This document shows positions 1-11,054 of a DNA stretch of 64,000 nucleotides, piece after piece (the first letter of the stretch is position 1; each line of letters opens with the position of its first letter). The stretch is from Medicago truncatula (taxonomy: Eukaryota; Streptophyta; Magnoliopsida; Fabales; Fabaceae). The DNA lies in contig NC_053046.1 of assembly GCF_003473485.1 (NCBI RefSeq), forward strand, positions 31,573,332-31,637,331, given 5' to 3'. Below the pieces are notes generated by a model. It saw only the letters and a list, made by a program, of their open reading frames with translations. It searched no databases and had not been told where the DNA came from. Made by a program: the position numbers and the translations under genes.

Positions 1-756
1 TGAAATGTTTTGATTTATTTTTACAGCACTATGATTAGAGCATTGATGACGCAATTTTGTAAGACTTTTTGAATAGAAACTTAGTTTAGGATGAGTGGAC
101 TTGCATACATAATAAGTATAATTTCTTAGTACTGATTTTAGTTGATCCTTTAGGAGAAATTTAGTTGAGAATTATCTTTCTATGGTTTAAGTCAGAATTT
201 TGTTAAGAATTTCGTAGTACTGAAATTTTGCTGGTACGTTATTTGCAGATTTTTAAGGAATATTGACGGGTGTCGATGCATGCACCAAACTCTTTGGCCA
301 ACCTGTGAAGGATTAAACTTTTTCTTGGTTGCATATTTGATCTCTAGGTATTTCTTAAGACAGTTATCTAGACGAACCTATATTGTATGCTAGTTTTATC
401 TCTTCTCTGGATCGTCTTATCACCATATATTACTTTCTAATTTAAATTTCTATATGCAGGAATCACTTGCTTTCTCAGTTTCTATGTGTAATGTCTATGG
501 GTAAAATTATCATCGACAGAACAGCAACTCCAGCATTTTGTCACAGGCAACCTATTATGCTGTGTTTGTTAATGTTACAAATAAAAATTCTTGGTTCATG
601 CTATTAGCCAGGTGTGTATACAGCTCTTCATTAGGAAGGTGTCATTGTATTCATGATTCTAGTTTGACTTGGATATTCATGTTATTTAATTATGTTTGTG
701 TCTGATAGACATGTTGTGGAAAATATGGAGAAGATCTACAAAGAAAGTTTTTACGA

Positions 757-800
757 TTTCTGAAGTTCCCCATGAGTTGATTGAGCTTCTACAAAATACA
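757..800 (+). pseudogene. Clathrin heavy chain-like gene fragment (small)
   Basis: A short stretch translates to VPHELIELLQ, which resembles the conserved PHELIELLEK segment of plant clathrin heavy chain. The surrounding frame does not continue the similarity. A second copy of the same peptide region occurs near 2565, inside a longer run of clathrin-like pieces, which supports the assignment. It is too short to be functional and lies just upstream of an NLR C-terminal remnant. The family match is from memory. Confidence 0.4.
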
Positions 801-1197
801 ACACAATTATGCATTTATTTGAAACTTCATTCTGCGATTTTGGTAAAAGTTCACTTGACTCCGTATCTCAAAATATTCAGCTTTTCGTGGATGATCCAGA
901 TGTTTGATCACGTAAAGGTAAACCTGGGCCATTCTTCAGTTCCTATAATATTTTAACACATATTGTTTGTTTTCATTTTAAATTCATATATTCATGAAAA
1001 CATGCAGGCGATGATGGTCTTTCATGTATGAGATGTTTATGGAAGAGTTGGCATTTCAAGTTTAATCAGCCTAAACACCAATATTCAGAATTGGCGATTT
1101 TCTTAAGCATATTTTTGGAGTAAAGTTTGCTGCAGAAGTTTTCAATTTCAGTTAACTGATAGATCTTTGCCTGTAATGGTTGTAGAAGATTGAGATG

Positions 1198-1341
1198 CTT
1201 TCCTTAGGGTACTCGAAACCACACCTCACTTCTCTCGAGGTTCTGAATATTCATCATTCTCCAACATTAAAGGAGCGATGCAAGAAGGAGACATGGGAGG
1301 ATCGGGACAAGATATCTCATATTCCGGAATTACGCAGTTGA
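1198..1341 (+). pseudogene. C-terminal remnant of an NBS-LRR (NLR) resistance gene
   Basis: The frame ending at the TGA at 1339-1341 reads through LTSLEVLNIHHSPTLKERC and then KKETWEDRDKISHIPELRS. This is the typical last LRR plus 'CPxLKERCKKxTGEDWDKIxHIP' tail of legume CC-NBS-LRR proteins. No NB-ARC motifs (P-loop, kinase-2, GLPL) or further LRRs were seen upstream inside the window, although the gene could extend past the left edge through introns. The 3' end of an intact NLR is therefore possible. The scrambled clathrin-like pieces on both sides make a relic more likely. Confidence 0.55.
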
Positions 1342-2097
1342 TTTGGTGTTTCTGCTTCTGGCTTGCCACATTTCCACCTGAATTGGTAGGCTCTCTAATC
1401 TCCCTCCGTCTTTATTTCTATTGACTGTGTTTCTTACAGGGCAGTAACAATTTCTTGGTAGTCTCTTTGTAGGATATGCCTCTCATGTCTCTTGACTTTG
1501 GTTTCCTTGTTATGCGACTTTATCTTTTGGCTATCATAGGTAAGTTTGGATTATCTTATTTCCTTACTTCTTATCAGTGCAGTAACATGTCCTGAATATC
1601 CTTTTTTTATTTCGGGCATTGAAATATATAATGGCATGTTTAGCCATTACGAATTTATCACTGTAACAATATTTCTCAACATTTTGAAAAGGCTTGCCTC
1701 CATTAGGGCTATTTAGGTTGTTGGCTTCTTGATTTTGATGACTGACTGTAATTTCTAGTCAGAACAATTACTTGAAGCTTTTTGTTTGTCTCTTGAACAT
1801 CTTTATGCCGAGCTGTCTGATATCAAATATGCCACATTGAATACACATTCCATTGAACCACATGCTTGGATTTTATGCTCTCAATTGAATGGATTTTCAT
1901 TCAAAACATTGTTGCATTCGTTGGAGTGATTTTCAGGCTTTTGTTGAATTCGTTGGAACCCTTTCCGAAGAATGAGTACTGGAGAGCATGAAAGATCTTT
2001 CATTGTTAAACCTTAGGGGAAATATACAAATAATCGCGCAGGTAATGTATTAGGACTTATGTATTCTTATCATAATAAGCCTTTTCATTTTGAGCAG

Positions 2098-2620
2098 CAA
2101 GTTGTTGATCCTGATATTCACTTCAATTACATTAAAGTAGCTGCTAAAACTGGACAAATTAAGGTGTAGAGAATGTAACATGGGAATCGATTAATGTTTT
2201 ATTTAGATGACAAAGAACTGTATGATGAAAGCCAAGCTTCCGGATATTTACTTCAAATACGTTGAAAGGTAAAGTTTTTGGTTGCGGTTGTATTTAATTT
2301 AGAATCATTCTTTGACAATCTTAAATGTCCATTTTTCTAAGATTATATTTCTTGCTTCTAGGTCAATCGAACAAATTCTGCTATAGTTGTCGGGAAATTG
2401 TTAGATGATGAATACTTTGAGCTCATTCTCTTGTTCCCATTGAACCATTGGTTAAAGAATGTGAGAAGAGCTAATTTTCTCTCTTCCCTGCATGTGCTGG
2501 AATCACTTGCTTATTACACTGTTGTTGGAACATATATTGAGTGAGGGAAGCAAAGACATTAGTTGATTGAGCTTCTTCAACAGATAGTGCTGCACAGTTC
2601 TCCCTTTGGTTGAAGCTTCA
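2098..2620 (+). pseudogene. Clathrin heavy chain pseudogene fragments
   Basis: Several short stretches in different frames match plant clathrin heavy chain in the correct linear order. They are DPDIHFNYIKVAAKTGQIK (about 2110), TKN..MKAKLPD (about 2212), VNRTNSAIVVGKLLDDE (about 2362), VPIEPLVKECEK (about 2435), LEHILSEGSKD (about 2532) and LIELLQQIVLHSSPF (about 2565). Between them are frameshifts, stops and one missing block, since the last two segments are far apart in the real protein. An AG-like acceptor before the VNRTNS piece suggests the ancestor carried introns, so this is not a simple processed copy. The fragment cannot encode a functional coat protein. Confidence 0.6.
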
Positions 2621-2874
2621 ATTTGCTTTCTTATGTAAATTAAGTTATAAGATAGCAACTTTTTGTCAGAAAATTCTGCTCTATATATTAACATGAAACA
2701 ATTTACTTTCATTCACATGATGTATCGGAGTTTACAGTCTCATTATTGTTTCAATTATTGTTAGTTAACCATTTATGTATTTGGATTTACACTGTAATTT
2801 ACTTTCGTTCACATGATATATTTGGCTTGTTCTTATTCATACCAAAAAAAAATGGATCAGTTTAGTTTACCATC

Positions 2875-3977
2875 TTTTTATTTGTAGCATCTTTTTATAT
2901 AACTTATAATAGCGTTTGAACTTATAAAATACTATTTTTCGTTTATTTATACCCTTATTATCTTATTGTGAAAAGAATATATTAATTAAAAAAATATCCT
3001 TTCATATTTCTTTTTTTTTTTTTACAAAATTGTCATTTTATATTTTTTTTAGTTAGTTCAACGGTTAATTTTATCACATACTTCAAATAAAATCAATAAG
3101 TTTATCTTTTTTTTTTGTTGACAAAACTAGTTTATCTGTTATTAAATTGCTTATCTATTAACCGCTATAAACTCATCATAGAGCACCTAGATATCAACCA
3201 CCGGCTAGTTTTTACCAAATAGAGCATTAGTTTTTTTTTTTTAAGAAGTTAAAATGAAATTTTTCAAAACGCAAAGAATCCTAACTAGCACGAGAAATAC
3301 TAAGCTATGAGACTTAAATAGCAACATACAAAGAAAAAGTGTGCCATACGCGAAACACTCAAACAAACACTCATATATCAAATACAAACGTCTACAAACA
3401 AACCAAAAACACCCTCCACTAAGGGCCTCCGAAACCAATAAAAACTAAACACCAAAACCATAAAGTCATCTCCCAAAAACAAACTCTAAACGCCCTCTAA
3501 AATAACCTTCAAACCTACCAAAAAATCGTGCAACCGTACCTTGCTTCTCTTCTGCAGTTGAGCGCAATTAAGCACGGGTTGATTATATATCTCACACTAC
3601 GTGTTGCGGGTTGAATGTCCACGCCCTTGTGGTGCATACTTGCAGGTTGATGACGCATATTTGCCGTGAGTTTTTCAAGGATGGATTTGGTGCCTACTCG
3701 TATTTTACCGCTTACTTTTGGAGTCTTGTTTAGTGGTGCTGTGATTAAGACGGTGTGGGGTTTTTATGTTATTATTGTTTTATTGGTGGAACCTTTGCGT
3801 TCATTTTGATGATGTATCTTGAGATATGATATTTACTCTATGTTGTTGAGATTTTATTTTTCTCCATCATACCAAGAACCAATGATACAAAATATAAGGA
3901 AACTCGCATCTATGTTGTTCCTCGTTCTATTTGTCAGCCAGATCACTATCATGAACTGAGATAATTTAACCTACACT
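2875..3977. other. Intergenic, no gene seen; MITE-end-like sequence
   Basis: This is AT-rich DNA with poly-T tracts. The motif ttttaccaaatagagcat near 3210 resembles the end of the hAT-like MITE family seen complete at 54818-55496, so 2875-3230 is probably a degenerate member. No coding region is supported. Confidence 0.3.
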
Positions 3978-4274
3978 CAGGGGCGGAGCCACCCCCCAGC
4001 TAGCCTGGGCTAGTGCCCAGGCTCGGCTCCAACTTTCTTTGTAGCAAGCCCAACTATTACTAGAATTTTTAGCTTTTTCTGCGGATTTTTGTGTAAATTC
4101 CGCAGGAAACACATTTCCTGCAGATTTTGCCAAGGATTTAGGTTCCGCAGGAAAGATATATCCGTAGGAAATGTGAAATTATCTGCAGAAAATGTGAAAT
4201 TATTTGCAGGAAGAAAGCAACGTTTTGCGATAAATTTTTTGCCCAGACTCTGTAAAATTCCTGGCTCCACCACT
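3978..4274. mobile_element. MULE-type MITE with 9-bp target site duplication
   Basis: The ends are imperfect inverted repeats: the left end has aggggcggagcca and the right end has tggctccaccact. They are flanked on both sides by the identical 9-bp sequence acctacact (3969-3977 and 4275-4283). A 9-bp duplication is the signature of Mutator-like transposition. The 297-bp interior contains the palindrome cctgggctagtgcccagg and no transposase. Overlapping ORFs on both strands here are by-products of the inverted structure. Confidence 0.65.
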
Positions 4275-4424
4275 ACCTACACTGGTTGCACAAAAATTGT
4301 TCCAACAACAATATGAGGTATAGATTCCTCAAGATTAATTATATCTCCCACATGAGGAGTAGTTACCTTTTCTTTAGAACTTATTATATCAATAAAAACA
4401 AGAACCTTTCAACATGCATAATTG

Positions 4425-5830
4425 ATAGTTTCGTACCCCAATTTTTGACCTAGGAACCTACATTCATACACCGTCTGACTCAGAATATTCTCTGGTTTTT
4501 CAAAAAAAATCGGCAGAAAAGTATTTTAAAATACCTCATCTTTGTACCGATTCCGACCCCTCTTCTCACTTTTTTATCTTTTTTATTTTCTTAGTCTTTT
4601 AGTTTTATCTTACCTTTTATTTTCCATCTTTTAATTTTATTTTACTTTACATAATTTATTTTAATTTGTTTTTATTTTATTTCGTATTAGATTTATTTTA
4701 TTTATTTCTTTTTTAATTAATTAGTGTCCAAAAAAAAAAACAAAGTGTCAATAGGTCCAAAAATAAAATGTCCAAGGTCTAAAAAAAAATTCAAGTCAAG
4801 TGTCAACTTTAACATTCCTTTTTCAAAATTCACCATAATTGTTCATCATTTCCATTAAACCAATTTTTCATTTTTCATCAACCTCCTCACCTATAAATAG
4901 AGCCCTTATTCCACACAATTTCACACACCAAAAGTTCTCTTGAGTTGTCAAAGAACTTTTCTCTCTTCTCCCTACTTAGCTTGTGTTGACGAGCTATTCT
5001 TTTCTTCTCCCTCTTTTTTCTGCCCCTTCGGAATTTTGTCCCTTCGGTAATTTTGTCCCTTTGAAATTTTGTCCCTTCGGTAATTTTGTCCCTTCGAATG
5101 TCCCTTTCTTTTATTTTATTTTATTTATTCCCCTTTTATATATATTTAAAAAAATGCAAAAAATATTAGGTTAGAAAAGGGTTTTTCGTGGTGATCCAAC
5201 GTCACTACGAAAATTCCTCGTGCTTTTATTTTCTTGTTACGTTAGTTTACTTTTAATTTTTTAATTAATATCAAAAACAAGAAAAACATTCAAATAATCA
5301 AAAATCACAAAATATTTTCATAATAAACCTTGATTTTCAATCAAGTGGTCGTTCTTTTTATTTTCTTTCTTAATCAAACTTCAAATCAATTTTAATTCTA
5401 CTTTGAGTCATTTTTCTTTCAATATAAAAAACACGAACAAATTCTTTTTGACACTTGGCTTTTCTCTTTAAAACTTTTTTCAAAACTAATAAAAACCACA
5501 AAACCAATCAAACGTCAATTTCTACCCCGAACTACGAGGTTTTGATCCCTTACGGGTACGTAGGCAAAGGACCATGTCCTTCCAAATCAATAAAAAAATG
5601 TAAATAAAAATGTTCCTTTTCCTTTTATCACTTTAATTCCTTCTTTTAGAAAGCAAGCAAGTTTAAGCACAAAAAGTTAAATAAAATCAAGAGGTTCTCG
5701 TAGAGTACTACGAATATTTAGGGTGCTAACACCTTCCCTAAATATAACCAACCCCTGAACCCTTAATCTTTAAAAATGTGGTATTTAAACCTTTTTCCAC
5801 TTTCTTTTGAAAAAATTAAAAGTTCAGTCG
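4425..5830 (+). mobile_element. LTR remnant, Ogre/Tat (Ty3-gypsy)-like
   Basis: The stretch has motifs I associate from memory with Ogre/Tat LTRs of legumes. It opens with a 'gtaccccaatttttgacc' block. It has a TATA box ctataaatag (4891-4900) followed by a leader, then 'tacgggtacgtaggcaaagg' near 5550 and 'gggtgctaacaccttccc' near 5720. Four copies of a 16-17 bp unit containing attttgtccctt lie at about 5026-5098. No gag-pol follows, so this is a solo or truncated LTR. Exact ends and a TSD were not found. Confidence 0.5.
4891..4900 (+). promoter_or_regulatory. TATA box of the LTR remnant
   Basis: CTATAAATAG lies in the middle of the Ogre-like LTR, about where the U3/R boundary promoter of an LTR retrotransposon is expected. 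Present activity is unknown. Confidence 0.4.
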
Positions 5831-6713
5831 CGAAATAAAAAATGAGTCAAAACTAATCAAATAGCTTGACCTCCGAAAAATTACACGAGAGATAGGAACT
5901 AGACTTGTAAGAAGTGTGGTGTCACTTCATCAATTTTCTCAGCTTTAGTATTTAATGTGGTAAGCTCAGAAAATGTCTTCACTTTGTGTTACTTGTGCAC
6001 AACTACTGAACTTGCAGAAATAATTTTTTAGAGTCTTAATATTTTTAATTCTTATAAGATTATCCAATTATCTTACATGAGTTGCAGAAAGGTGGAATTT
6101 TCGCATGCTCAACATCCACATAAAAATCAAATTCATTCCTTTTCAACAAAAATTCATTCACGCGAATTCAAAATTTAAATCAACATATATATATTAACAC
6201 TCGTGCAAAGTGGCTGATTTCCTCATAATAGTTGCCTCATCAAAAGTCAAAGGAATGTCGAAAACCCCCTAGATTTTCAAACAAAATTTTAGCGTCTAAC
6301 ATTCGCGAGTAAGTCCATAAATGTGTACTATCCATAGTTAGGTCTTAGTTTGGTGCACTATTTAAGGATTAAACCCAATAGTCCAAACTATATTCTAAGT
6401 AAACCTGGTGAAAGGTTCCAGGATCATATGGTTCTTACAAGACATAAATTACACCATGGATTAGAGAGCACTTTTTTTTCCACAACCTTAAGATTCTTCC
6501 ATTCAATTCTAGCATGAAAGCTAGGGAAAACCCCTTTGGAAAAAGTGAACCGTTTGTGGATATTTTGACAATCTAGAACACCTTTGACCCATGAGAACTC
6601 TTCGCTGATCTATCATTTGAAGATCTGAAATAAAAGCTCACTTTCTTCGATTCCCACAATATTTCACACAAAAATTCATATATAACTTCCATATATTTTT
6701 TCTTTATACAAAC
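5831..6713. other. Intergenic, no gene recognised
   Basis: AT-rich sequence follows the LTR remnant. No coding frame, repeat family or RNA gene is supported here; it may be further decayed retrotransposon sequence. Confidence 0.3.
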
Positions 6714-6935
6714 TCAATATGAAATTCCCCGAATGGATTTTCCATTTCCATAAAGAATATAATTGACAACTTTGAGTTCCAGATTATCCCTTTCCTGGAA
6801 TAGATCTCGGGGAAAAAGTTTTACAAAATCGATATTGTCCGATATTTCATATAAAATTACAGGTCGAACCAAAAAAAATATTTTTTCTTGGTAGTTGCGA
6901 TCCATTGGACACAGATATATTGCACTAATCAAAGC
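6714..6935 (-). pseudogene. rpoC2: Plastid rpoC2 fragment in nuclear DNA (NUPT)
   Basis: The minus strand encodes a 72-residue frame containing [21 protein letters not shown] and [20 protein letters not shown] followed by KSIRGIS. I recognise this as an internal segment of the plastid RNA polymerase beta'' subunit (RpoC2). The expected continuation DTSIQLVRTC is absent, and the similarity stops at about 6720. It is therefore an isolated piece of roughly 215 bp with no other plastid gene beside it, i.e. plastid DNA transferred to the nucleus. The frame is still open, which suggests a fairly recent transfer or chance. Confidence 0.65.
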
Positions 6936-7011
6936 TTTTAGGTGCCTCTTTTTACCACATCATTCAATAACTTTGTAATATTATAACTCACAATATTCAT
7001 ATGGGTCTTGG

Positions 7012-7169
7012 TAACCAGTGCCCTAAGGGCAATGGTTAAGGATTCCATTAATAGAAATTTTGTCTTGGAAATACAAGTCTTTACTTTTTTCTTAGCAATA
7101 ATTACACCACTTTTCGATACAAATATATTTATTTTAGTACTTTAACCAATACCTCAAATGCAATGGTTA
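7012..7169. mobile_element. Small MITE, TAACCAGTGCCCT family, copy 1
   Basis: The left end taaccagtgccctaaggg and a degenerate inverted right end (…caatggtta) enclose about 158 bp. The interior shares 'atagaaattttgtctt' and neighbouring sequence with the better-preserved copy at 48879-49040. There is no coding capacity. Confidence 0.5.
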
Positions 7170-7429
7170 GAATTCTCCTATTCTTATTTCACAATCTACT
7201 ATTATTAACCAAACATCACAATCCACACTCCAGCCTTTAATTTCACCCTTTTTTAAGATACTATTATATGTTTTCTCCATAGCCACAATTGCCTTCATTG
7301 TCTCCCCATTTGGTCAAAATAAAATCTTCGTTGTAGAGATAAAAACACGATTAAGATTGTTTTTAATATGTATGGTTCATGATTGCTTCACATAAGTTTG
7401 GTATATTTATTACAAAATTAAGACCATCT

Positions 7430-8061
7430 ATAATAGGGGTTCTTCCCCTTTTTAGCGTCAAGCTAACTAAACACCCCAATTATAACATCAATTAATTGGG
7501 TGCCTATAGAGATGGATGTTTTTATAGGCACCATCTCTCCCATATTACATGTGGGTCCCACATATATAATTAATTGTAATTTTTTTCTCTATTCAATTAT
7601 TAATTATTTTAATAGTAACAAAATAAATTAAATAATACTTATAAGTCTTATATTTAATCGATTAACTTTTTGAATTTTCAATGAAAGACTTTTACTACAT
7701 CAAATAATTCATTCATCTTAAAGTTAAAAAATTGAAATCAAGCTGATGTAATTTATTATAATTTGATTTTTTTTCAAGTTTAATTTTTTTGAATTATTAA
7801 TAAAATTAAAAAATTCACTTTTTTATTGTTTATAATGAAATTAATTCAATATTTAAAAATTATATAATTATGAGTGAATATATAAATTATTGTTAAAATT
7901 TAATGATATATAGTTATTACTTAGACTCATTTAATAATTTATTTCGGGTGCTACGTTGGAGAGATTATGTGTTTATTATATATTAATTACGAAATGAGTG
8001 ATGTGTACAGTCGGGACCCGTTTAAGCACCCAAACGAGGTGCTGCATTGTGGAAGGTCTTA
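7430..8061. mobile_element. Non-autonomous DNA transposon (TIR family A), copy 1
   Basis: The ends are imperfect inverted repeats: taagaccatctataatag on the left, cattgtggaaggtctta on the right. The interior is AT-rich and includes 'gatgtttttataggcaccatctctcc' about 100 bp from the left end and 'gtttaagcacccaaacgaggtgc' near the right end. A diverged relative is at about 32500-33096. No transposase is present. Confidence 0.5.
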
Positions 8062-8659
8062 GTTTATTATAAATATGGTTTCATAATAAATGTAGAAGTT
8101 TCTTTAAGAAAAAATAAGTACAAAATTTTAAATATTGTTTCTTTTAACAAAAACATTAAAGACTCATAAGTGAATGAAAACAGGAAAATTTGGTAACACT
8201 TGTATATTAATTGGTTATCTAGACAGATCAATCTATTAACTCCTCCTATTTGATTACTTCATTACATTAATCGATTAATTGTCATAAAAAAAGTTCTAAA
8301 CTATTCTAGCCATCTCATATTGATGTTCAGATGTCTAAACATTTAACAATTAGAACAATTGACCAACAAAACTAATACATAAATAATCAGAGCTTTGGGG
8401 TATTACATTTCTAATTTCAATCACTTAAATCAAGTTTTCATACTTTTCTAGTCAAGTAAATTTAATCAATATAATAATACAATTATATTCAATTGCTAAT
8501 TTGAATGTTCTTTTTAACTTATAATTTTTATGTGTCTAGAACATCAAGACATGAACAACAATTTTTTTCTTCAAAAATATAATTTAACGTGATAGAATTG
8601 AAAACTTATTTTATCATATGCAAGTATTGGAAAAGGGAAAAAAACATTTATCTAACAAC
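8062..8659. other. Intergenic, nothing recognised
   Basis: AT-rich sequence without a supportable gene or repeat assignment. Confidence 0.3.
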
Positions 8660-9750
8660 TAAGGCTTAATACATCATCTGATCCCCTAACTTGTTTTATT
8701 TTTTCAGTGTGGTCCCTCAACTATTAAGTGTGTCAATTTGGTCTCATAAGTCTTCCTCCATTTACTTAGTTGGTCCATTTTGTTAAGTTTTTTTCAAAAA
8801 ACGTTATGTTTGCACATGTGACTCTCCACATTGGCATAACCCTTACAATTCGGAGAAGATAGAGAGAGAATGAAGAAAACGTATAGAGAGAAAGGAGAAG
8901 AAAACGCAGAGATAGAAGAAGAAGAAACGAAAGGAAAAAGAAAGGAAAGCTTAGAAACGAAGACGAATCTTCAACTCGGATCCAATTCTAGGTTTGTTTC
9001 CTCATCTTCGTTGTGAATCACAAGTAGAAAAAGTATTTTTGTTCTGATTAGGGTTTTGAAAACTTTCTAGGGTTTTGGAAAATTTTATAGGGTTTTGAAA
9101 TTTGAATGATTTTTTTTACCTTTTAAGGTTCTGTATGCATGAATTTGGATATTCTATTATTATTTTTCTTCTTAAAAGTTGATTTTTGTCTGTTGTGTTG
9201 GATTTTATGCATACATTTGATTAGGGTTTATTCCTTTCTTTCCTTAATGGCTCAGAAGAGATGGACCAAATCTTTGAGTGTGTCATACATCATGTTGGGG
9301 ACTTTTGTAGTTTTATGGACTTTGAGTATGTAGGTCCAGAAGAAGTACTAGAATGTGACCCAAATTATTTCTCCTATTTTGCATTATTAACAACATTAAA
9401 AAGATTAGGTTACCAAACTCTTCAATCTCTGTGGTATTATGATCCTGCTTTGGAAGATGGAATGATTGTTTTGAATAGTGATAATGGTTGTAGAAGGATG
9501 CAGAATATTGCACATCAATTTGATAGGGTCCATTTGTATGTTGTTCACCTATGTCACAACCTGAAATTGTAGTTCTTAACCCATTGATAAAATATCCTTG
9601 TATGGCCCCACCTGTTAGGAATGAGACAAATGAAGGTCGCACTAGTTTAGGTCCCACTCGTGAGGGTTGAAATGATGATGGTGGTGTAAGTGGTGTAGGT
9701 CCCACTGCTGATGGTACAAATGGACGTGGTTTTGCAAACTAAAATTGTTA
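8660..9750 (+). mobile_element. Truncated Mutator-like element (MULE) with PB1-like domain
   Basis: The left end, 'aaggcttaatacatcatctgatcccctaac…ggtccctcaac', is a common legume MULE/repeat terminus. After an A/G-rich leader (8850-8990), a reading frame at 9249-9570 encodes FECVIHHVGDFCSFMDFEYV, then DPNYFSYFALLTTLKRLGYQ and LWYYDPALEDGMIVLN, ending near FDRVHLYVVH. This is the plant PB1-like domain that precedes MuDR transposase domains in many MULE-encoded proteins. The frame stops at 9570, and no MuDR, MULE or SWIM zinc-finger domain follows. The element is therefore internally truncated and non-autonomous. Confidence 0.6.
9249..9572 (+). pseudogene. MULE-encoded protein, PB1-like N-terminal domain only
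   Basis: The translation shows the conserved pattern VHH-G-F, YVGPEEVLECDPNYFSYF, LGY, LWYYDPALEDGM and VHLYVVH of plant PB1-like domains. About 103 residues are open before a stop. The downstream 9575-9745 sequence (repeated gtgtaggtcccac motifs) is probably degraded spacer. The transposase catalytic region is missing, so the product cannot mobilise anything by itself. Confidence 0.55.
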
Positions 9751-10373
9751 CTAATACCAACTCAACCCAATCCTAAGATTTTTAAAATTGTTCCTAACAA
9801 CTGATAACTAACTATAGTCGTTTTTTAAAAAAAAAAAAAAAAAAAAAGATATCATAAGATAAACTATCTTGATTTTTTTGGGTTGCATAAGATAACAATT
9901 AATCATGTACATAAAATATGACACTATGTGATAATTTATTATCAGATGATCATCAAACACATGACATCATACACACTTACTTTTATAATATTTATCTTGA
10001 CTTATCTCTTATTATATCTATAATTATCCTGATCATCAAATTGACCAAAAATAAAATTTAAAAACCAACAATGAATATAAATTATGTAATTGAATAAAAA
10101 GTATATGCAAAAACATTAATTTATCAAATCAGTTTAAAAATATATATATATTAATCAAATCACCATCAAATATTATTGTGACATTTTTTTTTTGTCAAAA
10201 ATATTATTATGACATTGTTTTCTTATTTTAAGCATATATCAATTATCAAAACAAATATTCGTAAATGTTCAAACATCAAATTTTTTTCTTTCTAGTTTCC
10301 AATCTAAACCGCCCTCTTTTATCACATCCCATTTACTACATCAATGCTTTAATTAATTTTATTTCTTCATTAA
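9751..10373. other. Intergenic AT-rich spacer
   Basis: Contains a poly-A tract near 9830 and TA-rich DNA. No gene is supported. Confidence 0.3.
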
Positions 10374-10386
10374 ATATTCAATCTAC

Positions 10387-10523
10387 GTCCTCGTAAGCAT
10401 ACCTCAATTGGTAGAGACATGCATTGTTATATGCAGGCGCTGCGGTTCGAACCCCAAACACCACACTTATTCACTTTAAAAAAAGTGAATTATAACCAAT
10501 AAACTACCTGACAAAAAAAGAAT
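10387..10523 (+). mobile_element. tRNA-derived SINE with 13-bp target site duplication
   Basis: The left part resembles a tRNA with both internal RNA polymerase III boxes: an A-box-like tacctcaattggtagag (about 10410) and a B box ggttcgaaccc (about 10445). There is no acceptor stem or anticodon arm typical of a true tRNA. The element ends in an A-rich tail (acaaaaaaaga). It is flanked by atattcaatctac (10374-10386) and atattccatctac (10524-10536), a 13-bp direct repeat with one mismatch. It lies about 530 bp upstream of the PHD-protein start codon. Confidence 0.75.
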
Positions 10524-11054
10524 ATATTCCATCTACACAAAATAAAAACAAAATCTTTTCCTTTAGTCTCAAAAAGTACGTTAGAGTTTATAGTAGGGTA
10601 GGGTCCACTCTCAAAACGGCGTCGCCTATACGCTGCACCCTCACACACTGGACCACACTCTATAATAAGCCGTTAAACTGAAACAAAAATAACATGAGGA
10701 AAGGAACATGGTTATTAAACAGTTCCATCAAAACACATAAGTAACGTGCATGGTTTTTGTACACGTGGACCAATCACAACAAAGCTCAGAATCCTTATTA
10801 TTATGTTATGTTGAAGTGATCAAACTTCAACACTCTCATAAAACAGAACTGAACTGAAACAAAACACAGAAAGAGAGAGAAACAGAAAAATAATCTAAGT
10901 TTTTTTTCGATGGATTAACGTTGTGGTTTTTGTCGTTTCCTTTGATTCTGTGTTTTTTTCATTGTTTTCTTGAAAAAGGGTACGTATGAATCACAGTTTC
11001 TTCTGCATTGATAAGTTTTTTCTTTCTTTCTGAATTTTCTTACATCAATCATCA
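10524..11054 (+). promoter_or_regulatory. Promoter and 5' leader of the PHD-protein gene, with two small uORFs
   Basis: A TATA-like ctataataa occurs near 10661, and a purine-rich stretch (cagaaagagagagaaacag) near 10866 looks like transcribed leader. Two upstream ATGs precede the main start: a minimal ATG-GAT-TAA at 10910-10918 and a 15-codon frame at 10986-11033. No splice acceptor was found between these uORFs and the main ATG, so they are probably in the mature leader. Confidence 0.4.

Noticed and set aside
4010-4316. Overlapping 75- and 87-codon frames on opposite strands
   Set aside because: Both fall in the MULE MITE and mirror its inverted, repetitive sequence; no protein family.
5020-5105. 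Short repeated units considered as a CRISPR-like or regulatory array
   Set aside because: Units are contiguous without unique spacers and lie in an LTR of a plant genome; a minisatellite explains them.
9313-9705. 130-codon frame on the minus strand
   Set aside because: It is antisense to the recognisable PB1-like frame and shows no domain.
10400-10460. Possible tRNA gene (tacctcaattggtagag … ggttcgaaccc)
   Set aside because: Flanking 13-bp duplication and tail show a SINE, and the cloverleaf does not close.
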